NCBI RefSeq assembly: GCF_014196515.1
Contig: NZ_JACIDV010000013.1
Span: 62,001-126,000 of the forward strand
Direction: 5' to 3'
DNA length: 64,000 bases
From: Rhizobium skierniewicense
GTDB taxonomy: Bacteria; Pseudomonadota; Alphaproteobacteria; Rhizobiales; Rhizobiaceae
This document shows, one piece after another, positions 26,126-37,025 of this stretch (position 1 is the first letter of the stretch; each line of letters opens with the position of its first letter). The notes below the pieces were generated by a model. It saw nothing but the letters and a program-made list of their open reading frames with translations, had not been told where the DNA came from and did not search any database. The position numbers and the translations under genes were made by a program.

Positions 26126-26215
26126 TTATCGGTAAGATGGCGTCATAATTCCGGTGAGGACCGGTACCATCGAACCTGCTACGCCAGAAAGGCGATGATG
26201 CATAAATGTATTCAT
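26126..26215 (-). CDS. Putative 29-aa small protein
   Basis: ATG at 26215 is preceded by a perfect AGGAGG with a 6-nt spacer. The product starts 'MNTFMHHRLSGVAGSMVPVL' and ends '...TPSYR'; it is mildly hydrophobic in the middle. It lies 123 bp downstream of murI on the same strand in an otherwise empty gap. The ribosome binding site argues for translation; no homology is known to me. Confidence 0.4.
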   Translation of the reverse strand: MNTFMHHRLSGVAGSMVPVLTGIMTPSYR

Positions 26216-26338
26216 AAGACGCCTCCTGTTGTTTGAGTTGCGAGCCTGTTTTTTTTGACACAGCTTTTTAGACAATTCAAGAGGTTCAATCGCGAATTGC
26301 AATCGATTAAACAAGAAGATGCAAAAATGCAACAATCG

Positions 26339-27175
26339 TCACGTGCGAGCGCCAACCTTCAATCCAAACCCCTGCAGCAGGCGTCGGGTCGTGAAGTCGG
26401 GCTGGCCGGATGTAAAAATCGCCGCGTCGAAGCCTTCGGGATGCTCTGCACCCTCCACAAGTTCGACTTTACGTCGCGCTTGACGGGCAATCGCCTCTGC
26501 CGGATCCAGCCAGTCGACCGGCCAAGGCGCAAGACGACGAAAGACGTTGGCCATGAAAGGGTAATGCGTACAGGCCAGCACAACGATATCGGTACGTCTG
26601 CCTTCTTCCTCGATGAAGCAAGGCGAAATTTCAGCCAGAACGGCCTCGTCCGGAACCAGCTCTCCCCTGATCCAAAATTCGGCCATGCGCGCCAGATTTT
26701 CGGACCCCACCAGACGCACATGGCACTGCGACGCGAAAGACTGAATGAGATCGCGCGTATAGGCACGCTTGACGGTACCGGGCGTGGCCAGCACGGACAC
26801 GAGCCCTGAGCGGGTGCGCTCCGCCGCCGGCTTTACGGCTGGCACTGTGCCGACGAATGTCATCTTTGGAAACGTCGCACGCAAAGCCGCACCCGCCAGT
26901 GTAAACGCCGTGTTGCAGGCGACAATGCAGATTTCCGGTTGATGCGTATCGATCAAGGTCCCGAACAACGAAAGAAGCCGCTCGGTCAGCGCATCTTCCT
27001 CCCATCCGCCATAGGGAAAACCGGCGTCGTCAGCAACATAGACGAAGCTGCGCTCAGGCATCAGCACCCGTGCCTCGCGCAAAACGGTCAGTCCACCGAT
27101 GCCGCTGTCGAAAACCAGCACCGGCTTGAGCGCCGTCTTCACGCTATCAGGCGTTATCGCCGTCATCTCTTGCAT
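26339..27175 (-). CDS. murI: Glutamate racemase
   Basis: 278-residue racemase making D-glutamate for peptidoglycan. Both catalytic cysteines are present in the classical motifs 'VACNTAF' and 'LACTHYPF', and the N-terminal '[11 protein letters not shown]' motif is intact. The frame opens at 27250 but I choose the ATG at 27175, which has GAGGGGAG upstream; ATG at 27166 is also possible. The start overlaps the end of trmJ by 29 nt, so the two are probably translationally coupled. Confidence 0.93.
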   Translation of the reverse strand: MQEMTAITPDSVKTALKPVLVFDSGIGGLTVLREARVLMPERSFVYVADDAGFPYGGWEEDALTERLLSLFGTLIDTHQPEICIVACNTAFTLAGAALRATFPKMTFVGTVPAVKPAAERTRSGLVSVLATPGTVKRAYTRDLIQSFASQCHVRLVGSENLARMAEFWIRGELVPDEAVLAEISPCFIEEEGRRTDIVVLACTHYPFMANVFRRLAPWPVDWLDPAEAIARQARRKVELVEGAEHPEGFDAAIFTSGQPDFTTRRLLQGFGLKVGART

Positions 27176-27977
27176 TGCTCCCCTCAGCGTAAGGACCGTT
27201 GCTGCCGCGTGGTGTCTGGCGGCCATATTTGTCGAACGTGCCGAACACACCGCGCAAGACGTTGATTTCCTGGGACGTCAGCGCCCGGCGCGATATGACG
27301 GCGCGCAGATTTTCGATCATCCGTTGCCGCTTGCCTTCAGGGCGAAAGTAACCCCGCGCGTCCAGCGCTTCTTCCATCTGGTCGAACAGGCCATAGAGCT
27401 GCTCTTTCGTTGCTTGGCTCTGCTCCAAAGGTTCGAACAATGTCTGGCTCAAATCCTCCATGCCGGACTTCATCCACTCATAGGACATCAGCAACACGGC
27501 CTGCGCGATGTTGAGCGAAGCGAAGGCCGGATTGACCGGAAAGGTCACGATCTCATCGGCCAGCGCAACCTCTTCATTGGTAAGTCCCCAGCGCTCACGA
27601 CCAAACAGAATGCCGGTTTTCTCGCCAGACCTGAATTTCGTCCGCAAGGTTTCGGCCGCAACCACGGGCGCGCGCACCGGCTTGAAACCGTAGCGCTCGC
27701 GCGCAGTCGTCGCATAGGTGAATTGCAGGTCGGACGTCGCTTCCTCAATGGTCGCGAACACCTGCGTTCTATCGATCACGTGATCGGCCTTGGACGCCGC
27801 CGCCCGGGCCTTCTCGCTCGGCCAGCCATCGCGCGGATTGACGAGGCGCAATTCCGCCAAGCCGAAATTGGCCATGGCACGCGCCACCATGCCGATGTTT
27901 TCACCCAGCTGAGGTTCAACGAGAATGATCGCCGGACCTTCTGCGAGAAGCTCCAGCTCGCTATTTGTGCCTGCCAT
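27147..27977 (-). CDS. trmJ: tRNA/rRNA 2'-O-methyltransferase TrmJ-like
   Basis: 276-residue SPOUT methyltransferase. The N-terminal '[24 protein letters not shown]' and 'LVNPRDGW', and the C-terminal '[20 protein letters not shown]' with '[19 protein letters not shown]', define the TrmJ/LasT group, which methylates position 32 of tRNA. The start is ATG 27977 ('[10 protein letters not shown]'); the longer frame from 28031 is not family-like. Confidence 0.9.
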   Translation of the reverse strand: MAGTNSELELLAEGPAIILVEPQLGENIGMVARAMANFGLAELRLVNPRDGWPSEKARAAASKADHVIDRTQVFATIEEATSDLQFTYATTARERYGFKPVRAPVVAAETLRTKFRSGEKTGILFGRERWGLTNEEVALADEIVTFPVNPAFASLNIAQAVLLMSYEWMKSGMEDLSQTLFEPLEQSQATKEQLYGLFDQMEEALDARGYFRPEGKRQRMIENLRAVISRRALTSQEINVLRGVFGTFDKYGRQTPRGSNGPYAEGSNARDDGDNA

Positions 27978-28054
27978 GGTCGCCTTCCAATATTTCGGCG
28001 TTTCACTGGCACAGTTTTCCGGACAAATCAAAGGCAGCGGCGGCCAAATGCCGC

Positions 28055-28585
28055 TTATTCGCCCTTGATGATGTTCGTCATCTCCTGAAGCAGGGAATCG
28101 CGGCCCTCGTCGCCAACCCGGTGAATGTCGTTGATCACAGGCCTACCGTCTTCTTCGATCACGTCGAAATTGACCTGATCGACGGTCGACTTCATCTCGG
28201 CTTCATCCATGCAAGCCCAAAGCTTGAACGTCACGGTGACATCCGTCACGCCGTCCTTTGCGGGTGCCGGTGTGATGTTCACGTCCTGCAGCGGGCAGCC
28301 ATCCTGAGAATTGGTCACCACGTCGTAGCCGAAGGGGTCGCCCTTATCGCCGCTTTCGACTTCCGACGCTGGCTTCTTGGACGCTTCGCGGTATTGCGCG
28401 ACGAATGCCTTACTGAACAACGTGGTCAGCAGATCCTCGTCGAAGATATACTTCCAGTCATCCGCCTCGCCCGACCAGTTCTTGACGGTGATGTCCATCA
28501 CCTTCTTGACCGGCTCCGTCGGGTCTGCCGCAAAGGCGTTGGTCGCAAAGAGAAGAGCCGCAGTGGCGAGCAGAATTTTCCGCAT
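28055..28585 (-). CDS. Periplasmic protein of unknown function
   Basis: 176 residues with a clear signal peptide ('MRKILLATAALLFATNAFA|AD'). The mature part is acidic, with two cysteines ('DGCPLQD' and 'LWACMDE') that could form a disulfide. The fold pattern (helix, then 'VTVTFKLWAC...VNFDVIEEDGRPVINDI') resembles NTF2/DUF3828-like secreted proteins, but I am not certain. A single gene, divergent from icd. Confidence 0.7.
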   Translation of the reverse strand: MRKILLATAALLFATNAFAADPTEPVKKVMDITVKNWSGEADDWKYIFDEDLLTTLFSKAFVAQYREASKKPASEVESGDKGDPFGYDVVTNSQDGCPLQDVNITPAPAKDGVTDVTVTFKLWACMDEAEMKSTVDQVNFDVIEEDGRPVINDIHRVGDEGRDSLLQEMTNIIKGE

Positions 28586-28703
28586 GATGATGTCCTGGAA
28601 TAAGGCTTACACGACGTAAGCGATTCGCCAGACTTTAATTCGCCGATGGGTTTTGGCAACGCGTTTCAGGTTGTTTTAGAACCAAAAAAACATGTGCATG
28701 GCT

Positions 28704-28731
28704 TTGCCTTCGCCGCGCACGATGCTATAGC
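28704..28731 (+). promoter_or_regulatory. Predicted promoter of icd
   Basis: TTGCCT (28704-28709) and TATAGC (28726-28731) are separated by 16 bp, about 70 nt before the icd start. A small GCGCC/GGCGC hairpin lies in the leader. Confidence 0.45.
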
Positions 28732-28795
28732 CCCACGGGATATTTTTTGCATATAGCGCCCTCCCGGCGCAATCGTTCTCGAAGGTGAGGAATTC

Positions 28796-30010
28796 ATGAC
28801 AAAGATCAAGGTAGCCAATCCGGTCGTCGATCTCGACGGCGACGAAATGACCCGTATCATCTGGCAGCTCATCAAGGACAAGCTGATCCTGCCATACCTC
28901 GATCTCGATATCGAATATTACGATCTTTCCGTTGAAAACCGCGATGCTACCAACGACCAGGTAACGGTCGATGCGGCCCACGCCATCAAAAAGCACGGCG
29001 TCGGCATCAAGTGCGCGACAATCACGCCAGACGAAGATCGCGTCAAGGAATTCAACCTCAAGCAGATGTGGAAGAGCCCGAACGGCACGATCCGCAACAT
29101 TCTCGGCGGCGTTATCTTCCGCGAGCCGATCATCTGCAAGAACGTTCCGCGCCTTGTTCCAGGCTGGACCAAGCCCATCGTCGTCGGTCGCCACGCTTTT
29201 GGTGACCAGTACAAGGCAACGGACTTCAAGTTCCCCGGCAAGGGCAAGCTGACCATCAAGTTCGTCGGTGAAGACGGTGAAGTCATCGAGAAGGACGTGT
29301 TCGACGCGCCCGGCGCTGGCGTGGCCATGGCCATGTACAATTTGGATGAGTCGATCCGCGAATTCGCCCGCGCATCCATGAACTACGGCCTGATGCGCAA
29401 GTGGCCTGTCTACCTGTCCACGAAGAACACCATCCTCAAGGCCTATGACGGCCGTTTCAAGGATCTGTTCGAAGAAATCTACCAGACGGAATTCAAGGCG
29501 AAGTTCGACGAAATCGGCATCACCTATGAACACCGCCTCATCGACGACATGGTCGCATCCGCGCTCAAGTGGTCCGGCGGTTATGTCTGGGCGTGCAAGA
29601 ACTACGACGGCGACGTCCAGTCCGATACGGTTGCGCAGGGCTTCGGTTCGCTTGGCCTGATGACCTCAGTCCTCCTGTCGCCAGATGGTCGCACGGTTGA
29701 AGCAGAAGCCGCACATGGCACGGTCACGCGCCACTACCGTCAGCACCAGAAGGGCCAGGAAACCTCGACCAACTCCATCGCGTCGATCTTCGCCTGGAGC
29801 CGTGGCCTTGCCCACCGCGCCAAGCTGGATGACAACGCGGAACTGGCGAAGTTTGCAGCCACGCTCGAAACCGTCTGCGTCCAAACCGTCGAAGCCGGTT
29901 ACATGACCAAGGATCTGGCGCTGCTCATCGGCCCAGACCAGCCCTGGCTGTCCACGACTGCCTTCCTCGACAAGATCGACGAAAACCTTAAAGTAGCCAT
30001 GGCTGCCTGA
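28796..30010 (+). CDS. icd: NADP-dependent isocitrate dehydrogenase
   Basis: 404-residue eukaryotic-type (homodimeric) NADP-ICDH of the TCA cycle, converting isocitrate to 2-oxoglutarate. The N-terminus '[16 protein letters not shown]', substrate residues in '[13 protein letters not shown]', and the metal-binding '[24 protein letters not shown]' are as in this subfamily, which differs from the E. coli type. ATG follows GGTGAGG. A terminator follows. Confidence 0.96.
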   Translation: MTKIKVANPVVDLDGDEMTRIIWQLIKDKLILPYLDLDIEYYDLSVENRDATNDQVTVDAAHAIKKHGVGIKCATITPDEDRVKEFNLKQMWKSPNGTIRNILGGVIFREPIICKNVPRLVPGWTKPIVVGRHAFGDQYKATDFKFPGKGKLTIKFVGEDGEVIEKDVFDAPGAGVAMAMYNLDESIREFARASMNYGLMRKWPVYLSTKNTILKAYDGRFKDLFEEIYQTEFKAKFDEIGITYEHRLIDDMVASALKWSGGYVWACKNYDGDVQSDTVAQGFGSLGLMTSVLLSPDGRTVEAEAAHGTVTRHYRQHQKGQETSTNSIASIFAWSRGLAHRAKLDDNAELAKFAATLETVCVQTVEAGYMTKDLALLIGPDQPWLSTTAFLDKIDENLKVAMAA

Positions 30011-30035
30011 TCGACAGCCCTAACCTTTGAACACG

Positions 30036-30061
30036 AAAACCCGGCCCTCACGCCGGGTTTT
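30036..30061 (+). terminator. Rho-independent terminator after icd
   Basis: AAAACCCGGC and GCCGGGTTTT pair exactly (10 bp) around a 6-nt loop, followed by a C and TTTT. Confidence 0.9.
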
Positions 30062-30152
30062 CTTTTGCGCACCGGCAATATCTTGATTGCCTCGCACGAC
30101 GGGCGCAAAACGCATCCTGAGGAAAACGGCGCTAACGAGGGAGACGCAAACT

Positions 30153-30779
30153 ATGAGTGAACTGATATTCTACACCAACCCCATGTCACGTGGTCGTATC
30201 GTCCGCTGGATGCTCGAAGAAACCGGGGCACCGTACAAAACGGAATATCTGGGATATGGTAGTGCGATGAAGTCCGACGCCTACAAGCGTATCAATCCCA
30301 TGGGCAAGGTTCCCGCCATCAGGCATGGCGATACGGTGGTCACCGAATCGGCTGCAATCTGTGCTTACCTGGCTGACGCCTTTCCCGAGGCGGGGCTTGC
30401 ACCACCGACCACGGACCGTGGCAACTATTATCGCTGGTTTTTCTTTGCAGCCGGCCCGCTTGAAATGAGCTCGACCACTCGAGCCCTTGGCTTTGACATC
30501 ACCCCCGATAAAGAGCGCATGGCTGGCTGCGGCGCCCATCGCGATGTGCTGGATGCGCTCGAACATGGTCTGAAGGCGAACCGCTTCATCGCGGGCGATC
30601 AGTTTACGGCTGCCGATGTCTACGTCGGATCACAGATCATCTGGGGTATACAGTTCGGGAGCCTCGAGAGACGCGGACGTTTTATGGAGTATCTCAAAGA
30701 TCTTCACGAACGTCCTGCCTATCAGCGTGCAACGAAGATAGACACGGACGCGGCAAACGCCCATCGTACCGCCATGTAG
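30153..30779 (+). CDS. Glutathione S-transferase
   Basis: 208-residue GST. The thioredoxin-like N-domain reads 'LIFYTNPMSRGRIVRWMLEE' with a Ser in the likely glutathione-activating region, and 'GKVPAIRHGDTVVTESAAICAYLADAFPEAGL' has the conserved cis-Pro and the E-S glutathione-binding pair. The C-domain has 'FIAGDQFTAADVYVG', the GST N-capping motif. Start is ATG 30153, after GAGGGAG; the frame is open to 30087. Substrate unknown. Confidence 0.9.
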   Translation: MSELIFYTNPMSRGRIVRWMLEETGAPYKTEYLGYGSAMKSDAYKRINPMGKVPAIRHGDTVVTESAAICAYLADAFPEAGLAPPTTDRGNYYRWFFFAAGPLEMSSTTRALGFDITPDKERMAGCGAHRDVLDALEHGLKANRFIAGDQFTAADVYVGSQIIWGIQFGSLERRGRFMEYLKDLHERPAYQRATKIDTDAANAHRTAM

Positions 30780-30837
30780 AGCACCTATAATCTAACGAGG
30801 TCAGCCTGAACCAACGCCCCTCTTATCTCTCGGGGCT

Positions 30838-30857
30838 AAGTGGGCAGAAGCCCACTT
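30838..30857. terminator. Hairpin between gst and alaS
   Basis: AAGTGGGC and GCCCACTT pair exactly around AGAA. It sits 13 nt from the alaS stop, between two convergent genes, but lacks a long T-run on either strand, so termination is plausible rather than clear. Confidence 0.5.
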
Positions 30858-30870
30858 CGTATTCGCAGGA

Positions 30871-33534
30871 TCAGCCCGCCAACGCCGCAGCGACAGCCTC
30901 GATTGCTTCGCTGGCCTTTGCGCCATCCGGACCACCGGCCTGCGCCATATCAGGCCGACCACCGCCGCCTTTACCGCCCAAAGCGGCAGACGCGGCTCGC
31001 ACGAGGTCAACCGCACTGAAGCGCGACGTCAGGTCCTCGGTCACGGCAGCCACAGCGCTGGCCTTGCCATCGTCAGACACGGCGATCAGCAACACGACAC
31101 CGGAACCCAAACCGGTCTTGGCTTCGTCTGCCAAGCTTTTGAGGTCCTTCGCATCGATGCCAGACAACGACTTGGCAAGAAACTTCACGCCGCCGATGTC
31201 TTTCACATCGCCAGCAGAACCCTCAGCCGAACCGCCGCCCATGGCCAGCTTCCGGCGGGCTTCCGTCAGCTCACGTTCCAGTTTCTTGCGCTCATCAACA
31301 AGGCTTTCGACGCGGGTCAGGACCTCGGAAGGTTGAACCTTCAGCGATGACGCCAGCGCTTTGACACGTTCATCCTGTTCGGCCAGATAGGCCAGAGCCC
31401 CGGCGCCAGTCACCGCTTCGATACGGCGTACACCGGCACTCACAGCGCTATCGCCCAGAACGCGCACGAGACCGATCTGGCCGGTCGCCGCAACATGCGT
31501 GCCACCGCAAAGCTCGACGGAGTAAGGACGGTTTGCCTTGGCACCATGAATGCCTGTGCCCATGGATACAACACGAACTTCATCGCCATATTTCTCGCCA
31601 AACAGAGCCATGGCGCCTTCGGCAATGGCATCGTCGACGCTCATCAGACGGGTCACGACGGGCGAGTTCTGAAGGATGATCTCGTTTGCCATATCCTCAA
31701 CGATCTTCAACTCCTCTGATGACATGGGCTTGGGGTGAGACACGTCGAAGCGCAGGCGTTCCGGTGCAACCAGAGACCCCTTCTGGGCGACGTGCGTGCC
31801 AAGAACTTCGCGGAGCGCTTCGTGCAACAGATGCGTTGCGGAATGGTTGGCACGCAGGCGCGACCGGCGGTCGTGATCGACGGTCAGCTCAACCTCGTCG
31901 CCGACCTTCAGGCCACCCTTTGCTATCGTGCCGATATGCGAAAACAGGCCTTCGCCCTTCTTGTGCGTATCGGTCACCGTGAAGGTGCCCTCGTCGGAGG
32001 CGATAATGCCGGTATCACCCATCTGGCCACCGGACTCGCCATAGAACGGCGTCTGGTTGACAACAATCTGAACGGTCTCGCCCTCGGTCGCACTTTCCAC
32101 CGCCTTGCCATCCTTGACGATAGCCAAAACGACGCCCTCTGCGGTCTCTGTATCGTAGCCGAGAAACTCCGTCGCGCCGTGCTTCTCCTTAAGCTCGAAC
32201 CACACGGTTTCTGTGGCCCTGTCGCCGGAACCCGTCCAGTGCGACCGAGCCTCAGCCTTCTGCCGTTCCATAGCCTCGGTAAAACCTGAGACGTCGACGC
32301 CGATTTCACGGGCGCGAAGCGCGTCCTGCGTCAAATCAAGCGGAAAGCCATAGGTGTCGTGAAGCTTGAAGGCAGTTTCGCCATCCAGCATATCGCCCTT
32401 GTGGAGGGTAGATGTTGCATCGGACAACAGCGTCAGGCCACGAGCGAGCGTCTTGCGGAAACGGGTTTCTTCCAGCTTCAGCGTCTCGGAAATCAGCGCT
32501 TCAGCGCGTACCAGTTCGGGATAGGCGCGGCCCATCTGCTGGATAAGGGCTGGTAGCAACGTCCAGATCAACGGCTCGCGCGAACCCAGCAATTCGGCGT
32601 GACGCATGGCACGGCGCATGATGCGGCGCAGAACGTAGCCGCGACCTTCGTTCGACGGCAGAACGCCATCGGCAATCAGGAACGCGGTGGAGCGCAAATG
32701 ATCGGCGATGATGCGATGGCTCGCACGGTTTTCACCTTCGGCTGGAACGCCGGTCGCTTCCACGGAAGCGGAAATCAGTGCCCGGAACAGGTCCGTATCG
32801 TAATTGTCGTGCTTGCCCTGAAGCAGCGCGGAAATACGCTCGAGGCCCATTCCGGTATCGATGGATGGGCGCGGCAGGTCGATGCGCTCGTCCTTCGTCA
32901 CCTGCTCATACTGCATGAAGACGAGGTTCCAGATTTCGATGAACCGGTCGCCGTCTTCATCGGCAGAGCCTGGAGGTCCACCCCAGATATGGTCGCCATG
33001 GTCGTAAAAGATTTCCGAACAGGGACCACAAGGGCCGGTATCGCCCATCGCCCAGAAATTGTCGCTGGTTGGGATGCGAATGATGCGATCATCGGAGAAC
33101 CCGGCAATCTTCTTCCACAGGTTAAAGGCCTCGTCGTCTGTGTGATAAACAGTGACCAGCAGGCGGTTCTTATCGATGCCGAATTCACCGGTGATCAGGT
33201 TCCAGGCGTGGGTAATCGCCTCTTCCTTGAAGTAATCACCAAAGGAGAAATTGCCGAGCATTTCAAAGAAGGTGTGGTGACGGGCGGTATAGCCAACATT
33301 GTCGAGGTCATTATGCTTGCCACCGGCGCGCACGCATTTCTGAGACGACGCAGCCGTAGAGTACGGGCGGCTCTCAAGACCTGTAAAAACGTTCTTGAAC
33401 TGGACCATGCCGGCATTGGTAAACATCAGCGTCGGGTCGTTGCGCGGAACGAGCGGGCTGGATGGCACGATCTCGTGGCCGTTCTTCTTGAAGTAGTCGA
33501 GGAAGGTCGACCGGATCTCGTTTACACCGCTCAT
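30871..33534 (-). CDS. alaS: Alanyl-tRNA synthetase
   Basis: 887-residue class II synthetase. The catalytic core ('[33 protein letters not shown]') is at the N-terminus. The editing domain carries its zinc-binding residues in '[12 protein letters not shown]' and '[13 protein letters not shown]'. The C-terminal part has a coiled coil (~710-760) and a glycine-rich C-Ala end ('[16 protein letters not shown]'). Full length for the family. It lies downstream of recA on the same strand, beyond a terminator. Confidence 0.97.
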   Translation of the reverse strand: MSGVNEIRSTFLDYFKKNGHEIVPSSPLVPRNDPTLMFTNAGMVQFKNVFTGLESRPYSTAASSQKCVRAGGKHNDLDNVGYTARHHTFFEMLGNFSFGDYFKEEAITHAWNLITGEFGIDKNRLLVTVYHTDDEAFNLWKKIAGFSDDRIIRIPTSDNFWAMGDTGPCGPCSEIFYDHGDHIWGGPPGSADEDGDRFIEIWNLVFMQYEQVTKDERIDLPRPSIDTGMGLERISALLQGKHDNYDTDLFRALISASVEATGVPAEGENRASHRIIADHLRSTAFLIADGVLPSNEGRGYVLRRIMRRAMRHAELLGSREPLIWTLLPALIQQMGRAYPELVRAEALISETLKLEETRFRKTLARGLTLLSDATSTLHKGDMLDGETAFKLHDTYGFPLDLTQDALRAREIGVDVSGFTEAMERQKAEARSHWTGSGDRATETVWFELKEKHGATEFLGYDTETAEGVVLAIVKDGKAVESATEGETVQIVVNQTPFYGESGGQMGDTGIIASDEGTFTVTDTHKKGEGLFSHIGTIAKGGLKVGDEVELTVDHDRRSRLRANHSATHLLHEALREVLGTHVAQKGSLVAPERLRFDVSHPKPMSSEELKIVEDMANEIILQNSPVVTRLMSVDDAIAEGAMALFGEKYGDEVRVVSMGTGIHGAKANRPYSVELCGGTHVAATGQIGLVRVLGDSAVSAGVRRIEAVTGAGALAYLAEQDERVKALASSLKVQPSEVLTRVESLVDERKKLERELTEARRKLAMGGGSAEGSAGDVKDIGGVKFLAKSLSGIDAKDLKSLADEAKTGLGSGVVLLIAVSDDGKASAVAAVTEDLTSRFSAVDLVRAASAALGGKGGGGRPDMAQAGGPDGAKASEAIEAVAAALAG

Positions 33535-33645
33535 AAGAAGTCCTTCATTTCCACGCGATCACGCTGCCATAGCATAAAAAACACTGGCTTTTATCGTTCA
33601 CCATCCTGCCTGTCCAGCCAAAGAGGGCGGCGTTACGGCACAAAT

Positions 33646-33676
33646 AAAGGCCGCGCGACACAATCGCACGGCCTTT
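33646..33676 (-). terminator. Terminator after recA
   Basis: AAAGGCCG and CGGCCTTT form an outer 8-bp stem, with an inner GCGA/TCGC stem and a 5-nt loop, one mismatch in between. It lies 52 bp downstream of the recA stop. Confidence 0.8.
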
Positions 33677-33727
33677 GATGTTCAAACGTTCAAATACTGC
33701 CTCAACCTAAGGTTCGGCAAAGCCGGA

Positions 33728-34816
33728 TCAAGCGTCAGGATCGACGCCATCGGCATCCGCTTCAGGTCCACCATTCTGGAGGAACTTCTCAGCGATCAAA
33801 CCGGCATTCTGGCGCAATGCCAATTCGATTTCCTCAGCAACGGCCGGATTTTCCTTGAGGAACGTTTTCGCGTTCTCTCGGCCCTGCCCCAGACGTTGGC
33901 TCTTGTAGGAGAACCAAGCACCCGCCTTTTCGACGAGACCAGCCTTCACGCCCAGATCCACCAACTCGCCGGTCTTCGAAACGCCTTCGCCATACATGAT
34001 GTCGAACTCGACCTGCTTGAAGGGAGGGGCCATCTTGTTCTTGACGACCTTGACGCGGGTCTGGTTGCCGACAACCTCTTCGCGGTCCTTGACCGCGCCG
34101 ATGCGGCGAATATCAAGGCGAACCGATGCGTAGAACTTCAGTGCATTGCCGCCAGTCGTCACTTCGGGCGAACCGTAGGAAATACCGATCTTCATACGGA
34201 TCTGGTTGATGAAGATGACCATCGTCTTCGATTTGGAAATGGACGCCGTCAGCTTGCGCAGCGCCTGGCTCATCAACCGGGCCTGGAGGCCCGGAAGGCT
34301 ATCGCCCATCTCGCCTTCAATTTCCGCACGCGGCGTCAACGCCGCAACAGAATCGATAACAAGAACATCGACCGCACCGGAACGCACCAGCGTGTCGGTG
34401 ATTTCGAGCGCCTGTTCACCCGTATCAGGCTGCGAGATCAGCAGGTTATGAAGGTCAACGCCCAGCTTGCGGGCATAGACCGGATCGAGCGCATGCTCGG
34501 CATCCACGAAGGCGCAAATGCCGCCCTTTTTCTGCGCTTCCGCAATCGTCTGCAACGCCAACGTTGTCTTACCGGAACTTTCCGGTCCATAAATTTCGAT
34601 GATGCGGCCCTTGGGCAAACCGCCAATGCCAAGTGCGACATCGAGGCTGAGCGACCCTGTAGAAACGGTCTCGACCTCAACGATACTTTCATTGGAACCG
34701 AGCTTCATGATCGATCCCTTGCCGAACGAACGTTCGATCTGGGAAAGCGCCGCTTCCAGTGCCTTGCTTTTATCCACTGCTTTGTCCTCTACAAGACGCA
34801 AAGAATTTTGTGCCAT
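33728..34816 (-). CDS. recA: Recombinase RecA
   Basis: 362-residue RecA, the strand-exchange protein and SOS co-protease. Walker A '[12 protein letters not shown]', '[20 protein letters not shown]', and the L2-loop region '[35 protein letters not shown]' are intact. The C-terminus is acidic ('[15 protein letters not shown]'), as in other RecA proteins. A candidate LexA operator lies 60 nt upstream. Confidence 0.98.
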   Translation of the reverse strand: MAQNSLRLVEDKAVDKSKALEAALSQIERSFGKGSIMKLGSNESIVEVETVSTGSLSLDVALGIGGLPKGRIIEIYGPESSGKTTLALQTIAEAQKKGGICAFVDAEHALDPVYARKLGVDLHNLLISQPDTGEQALEITDTLVRSGAVDVLVIDSVAALTPRAEIEGEMGDSLPGLQARLMSQALRKLTASISKSKTMVIFINQIRMKIGISYGSPEVTTGGNALKFYASVRLDIRRIGAVKDREEVVGNQTRVKVVKNKMAPPFKQVEFDIMYGEGVSKTGELVDLGVKAGLVEKAGAWFSYKSQRLGQGRENAKTFLKENPAVAEEIELALRQNAGLIAEKFLQNGGPEADADGVDPDA

Positions 34817-34876
34817 CTGGAACCACCTTTAGGTTATTGAAGCCGCACAGGCAATGAAGCTCTCTATGGCCGTTTT

Positions 34877-34891
34877 GTACTTTATTTGTTC
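34877..34891 (-). promoter_or_regulatory. Candidate LexA (SOS) box of recA
   Basis: On the minus strand GAAC-N7-GTAC. Alphaproteobacterial LexA boxes are GAAC-N7-GAAC/GTTC-N7-GTTC type, so the second half-site differs at one base. Position, about 60 nt upstream of recA, is right for repression. Confidence 0.55.
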
Positions 34892-35060
34892 TCATTTCAC
34901 AAGGAGCCATCATCATATTGAAAACAAATATGGATAAGTCCTTTGTTCTACTTTTGTTTTTCTTTTCGCCTGTTGAAGAAAATGGCTGGTACGACCGTGT
35001 TTTGAACAGTGAAAATGCACGAATCGGAAGCCATGTGACCGATCCGCAGAGGAAGTTGAT

Positions 35061-35999
35061 GTGAAGAAAATACTCGTTCTGGGCGGCGCCCACATTGACC
35101 GGCGAGGCATGATAGAAGCCGAGACCATAGCCGGTGCCAGCAATCCCGGCGCATGGATGGAAGAGGCGGGCGGCGGCGGGTTCAACGCGGCTCGCAACCT
35201 CTCGCGTCTCGGTTTCACCGTCAGGATCATCGCGCCGCGCGGCGGCGATGCCAATGGCGAGACCGTATCGGCGGCGGCGCGCGACGCGGGCGTCGAAGAC
35301 ACGCCGTTTACATTTCTGGATCGCCGCACGCCGAGTTACACCGCCATCCTGGAGCGCGACGGCAATCTTGTGATCGCCATCGCGGATATGGACCTCTACA
35401 GACTCTTTACGCCGCGTCGCCTGCGGGTGCGCGCCGTTCGAGACGCGATCATGGCGACAGACGTCATCCTGTGTGATGCCAACCTTCCGCAAGATACGTT
35501 GCAGGCGATCGGTATTGCCGCGCGTGCCTGTGAAAAGCCTTTGGCCGCCATCGCCATATCGCCTGCCAAGGTCGCAAGACTGAGAGCTGCCTTGCAGGAT
35601 ATCGACATGCTCTTCATGAACGAGGCTGAAGCAAAGGCGCTGACCGGGCAGAGCGTGAGAGACGTGCGGGAGTGGCCGCAGCGCCTGAAAGACATCGGCC
35701 TTCGGGGCGGCGTCGTTACCAGCGGTGCACGCCGCGTCGTTGCTTTCTCCGAACGGGAAACCGCCCTCCTCCATCCGCCGCTGATCGAAGCCGTACGCGA
35801 TGTGACGGGTGCTGGCGACGCCATGGCGTCAGGTTATCTGGCAGCGATCACCCATGGCCAGCCTCCATCGCAAGCGTTGCGCTGGGGCGCTGCCGCTGCA
35901 GCCATCACCGTCCAGTCCGTGAGCGCCACAGCCGAAGAATTGAACGACCAAAGTCTGCGCGCAATGCTGCACCTTGTGCCAGCACCGGAAATGTTGTGA
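35061..35999 (+). CDS. psuK: Pseudouridine kinase (PfkB family)
   Basis: 312-residue PfkB-type sugar kinase. The N-terminal 'LGGAHIDRRGMIE' and 'GGGFNAARNLSRLG' segments bind the sugar, and 'VRDVTGAGDAMASGYLAAI' carries the catalytic Asp and anion hole. The downstream pseudouridine-phosphate glycosidase gene indicates that the substrate is pseudouridine. It starts with GTG at 35061 behind AGAGGAAG; the only nearby ATG is immediately followed by TGA. Confidence 0.88.
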   Translation: MKKILVLGGAHIDRRGMIEAETIAGASNPGAWMEEAGGGGFNAARNLSRLGFTVRIIAPRGGDANGETVSAAARDAGVEDTPFTFLDRRTPSYTAILERDGNLVIAIADMDLYRLFTPRRLRVRAVRDAIMATDVILCDANLPQDTLQAIGIAARACEKPLAAIAISPAKVARLRAALQDIDMLFMNEAEAKALTGQSVRDVREWPQRLKDIGLRGGVVTSGARRVVAFSERETALLHPPLIEAVRDVTGAGDAMASGYLAAITHGQPPSQALRWGAAAAAITVQSVSATAEELNDQSLRAMLHLVPAPEML

Positions 36000-36029
36000 A
36001 GAGACCTTTGAAATAGATCGGAAGAACCA

Positions 36030-36953
36030 ATGACAAAATCCACGAGCCAGCTTTTGCCCATCGCCTATTCGACCGAAGTCGCCGCCGCCAAGCAGCGCGG
36101 CGCGCCCATCGTCGCGCTCGAATCCACCATCATCACCCACGGCATGCCCTACCCCGGCAATATCCAGATGGCGGAAAGCGTCGAGCAGATCATCCGCGAT
36201 CAAGGTGCAGTTCCTGCCACCATCGCCGTCATCCACGGCACCTTGCATATCGGCCTCGAAAAGCATGAACTCGAGGCACTGGCGCAAACGACCGATGCCA
36301 TGAAAGTGTCGCGCGCCGATATCGCCTTCGCGATCGCAGAACGCCGCACGGGTGCAACGACGGTTGCCGCCACGATGATCGCGGCAGAGCATGCGGGTAT
36401 CAAGGTCTTTGCGACCGGCGGCATCGGCGGCGTCCATCGCGGCGCAGAGACAAGCTTCGATATTTCCGCAGATCTCACCGAACTTGCCAGAACCGCTGTC
36501 ATCGTTGTTTGCGCAGGCGCCAAAGCCATTCTCGATGTGCCCAAGACCCTCGAAGTGCTGGAAACAAACGGCGTCCCGGTCGTCACCTTCGGATCGACGG
36601 AGTTTCCGGCATTCTGGTCACGCGCATCGGGCCTCAAGAGCCCGCTGTCTCTTAACAGCCCGGCTGCAATTGCCAACTTCCAATCCACGCGTGAACAGCT
36701 GGGCATCGATGGCGGCATGCTGATTGCCAACCCCGTTCCGGAAGAGGACGAGATTTCCAGCGAAGAGATGGAAATCTACATCACCCGCGCTTTGTCTCAC
36801 GCTGAGGAGGACGAGATTGCCGGCAAGGCCGTGACGCCTTATCTCCTGTCAAAAATCTTCGATATTACCGAGGGCCGCAGCCTGGAAACGAATATTGCCC
36901 TGGTGCGCAACAACGCCCGCCTTGCAGCCGAGATCGCTGTCGCCCTCGCTTGA
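36030..36953 (+). CDS. psuG: Pseudouridine-5'-phosphate glycosidase
   Basis: 307-residue PsuG, which cleaves pseudouridine-5'-phosphate to uracil and ribose-5-phosphate. Typical motifs: 'VALESTIITHGMPYPGNIQMA', 'RRTGATTVAATMIAAEHAGI', 'VFATGGIGGVHRGAE' and 'VVCAGAKAILDVPKTLEVLET'. It is 30 nt downstream of psuK, forming a two-gene catabolic operon. A terminator follows. Confidence 0.95.
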   Translation: MTKSTSQLLPIAYSTEVAAAKQRGAPIVALESTIITHGMPYPGNIQMAESVEQIIRDQGAVPATIAVIHGTLHIGLEKHELEALAQTTDAMKVSRADIAFAIAERRTGATTVAATMIAAEHAGIKVFATGGIGGVHRGAETSFDISADLTELARTAVIVVCAGAKAILDVPKTLEVLETNGVPVVTFGSTEFPAFWSRASGLKSPLSLNSPAAIANFQSTREQLGIDGGMLIANPVPEEDEISSEEMEIYITRALSHAEEDEIAGKAVTPYLLSKIFDITEGRSLETNIALVRNNARLAAEIAVALA

Positions 36954-36976
36954 GGTTACACACGTTCAAAAAAAAC

Positions 36977-37008
36977 AAAGCCCGGAAACCTCTCGGTTTC
37001 CGGGCTTT
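36977..37008. terminator. Bidirectional terminator psuG / OmpA-family gene
   Basis: AAAGCCCGGAAACC and GGTTTCCGGGCTTT are exact 14-bp arms around TCTC, with A-rich and T-rich flanks, between convergent genes. Confidence 0.95.
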
Positions 37009-37025
37009 TTATTGGCGTGAGCCAG

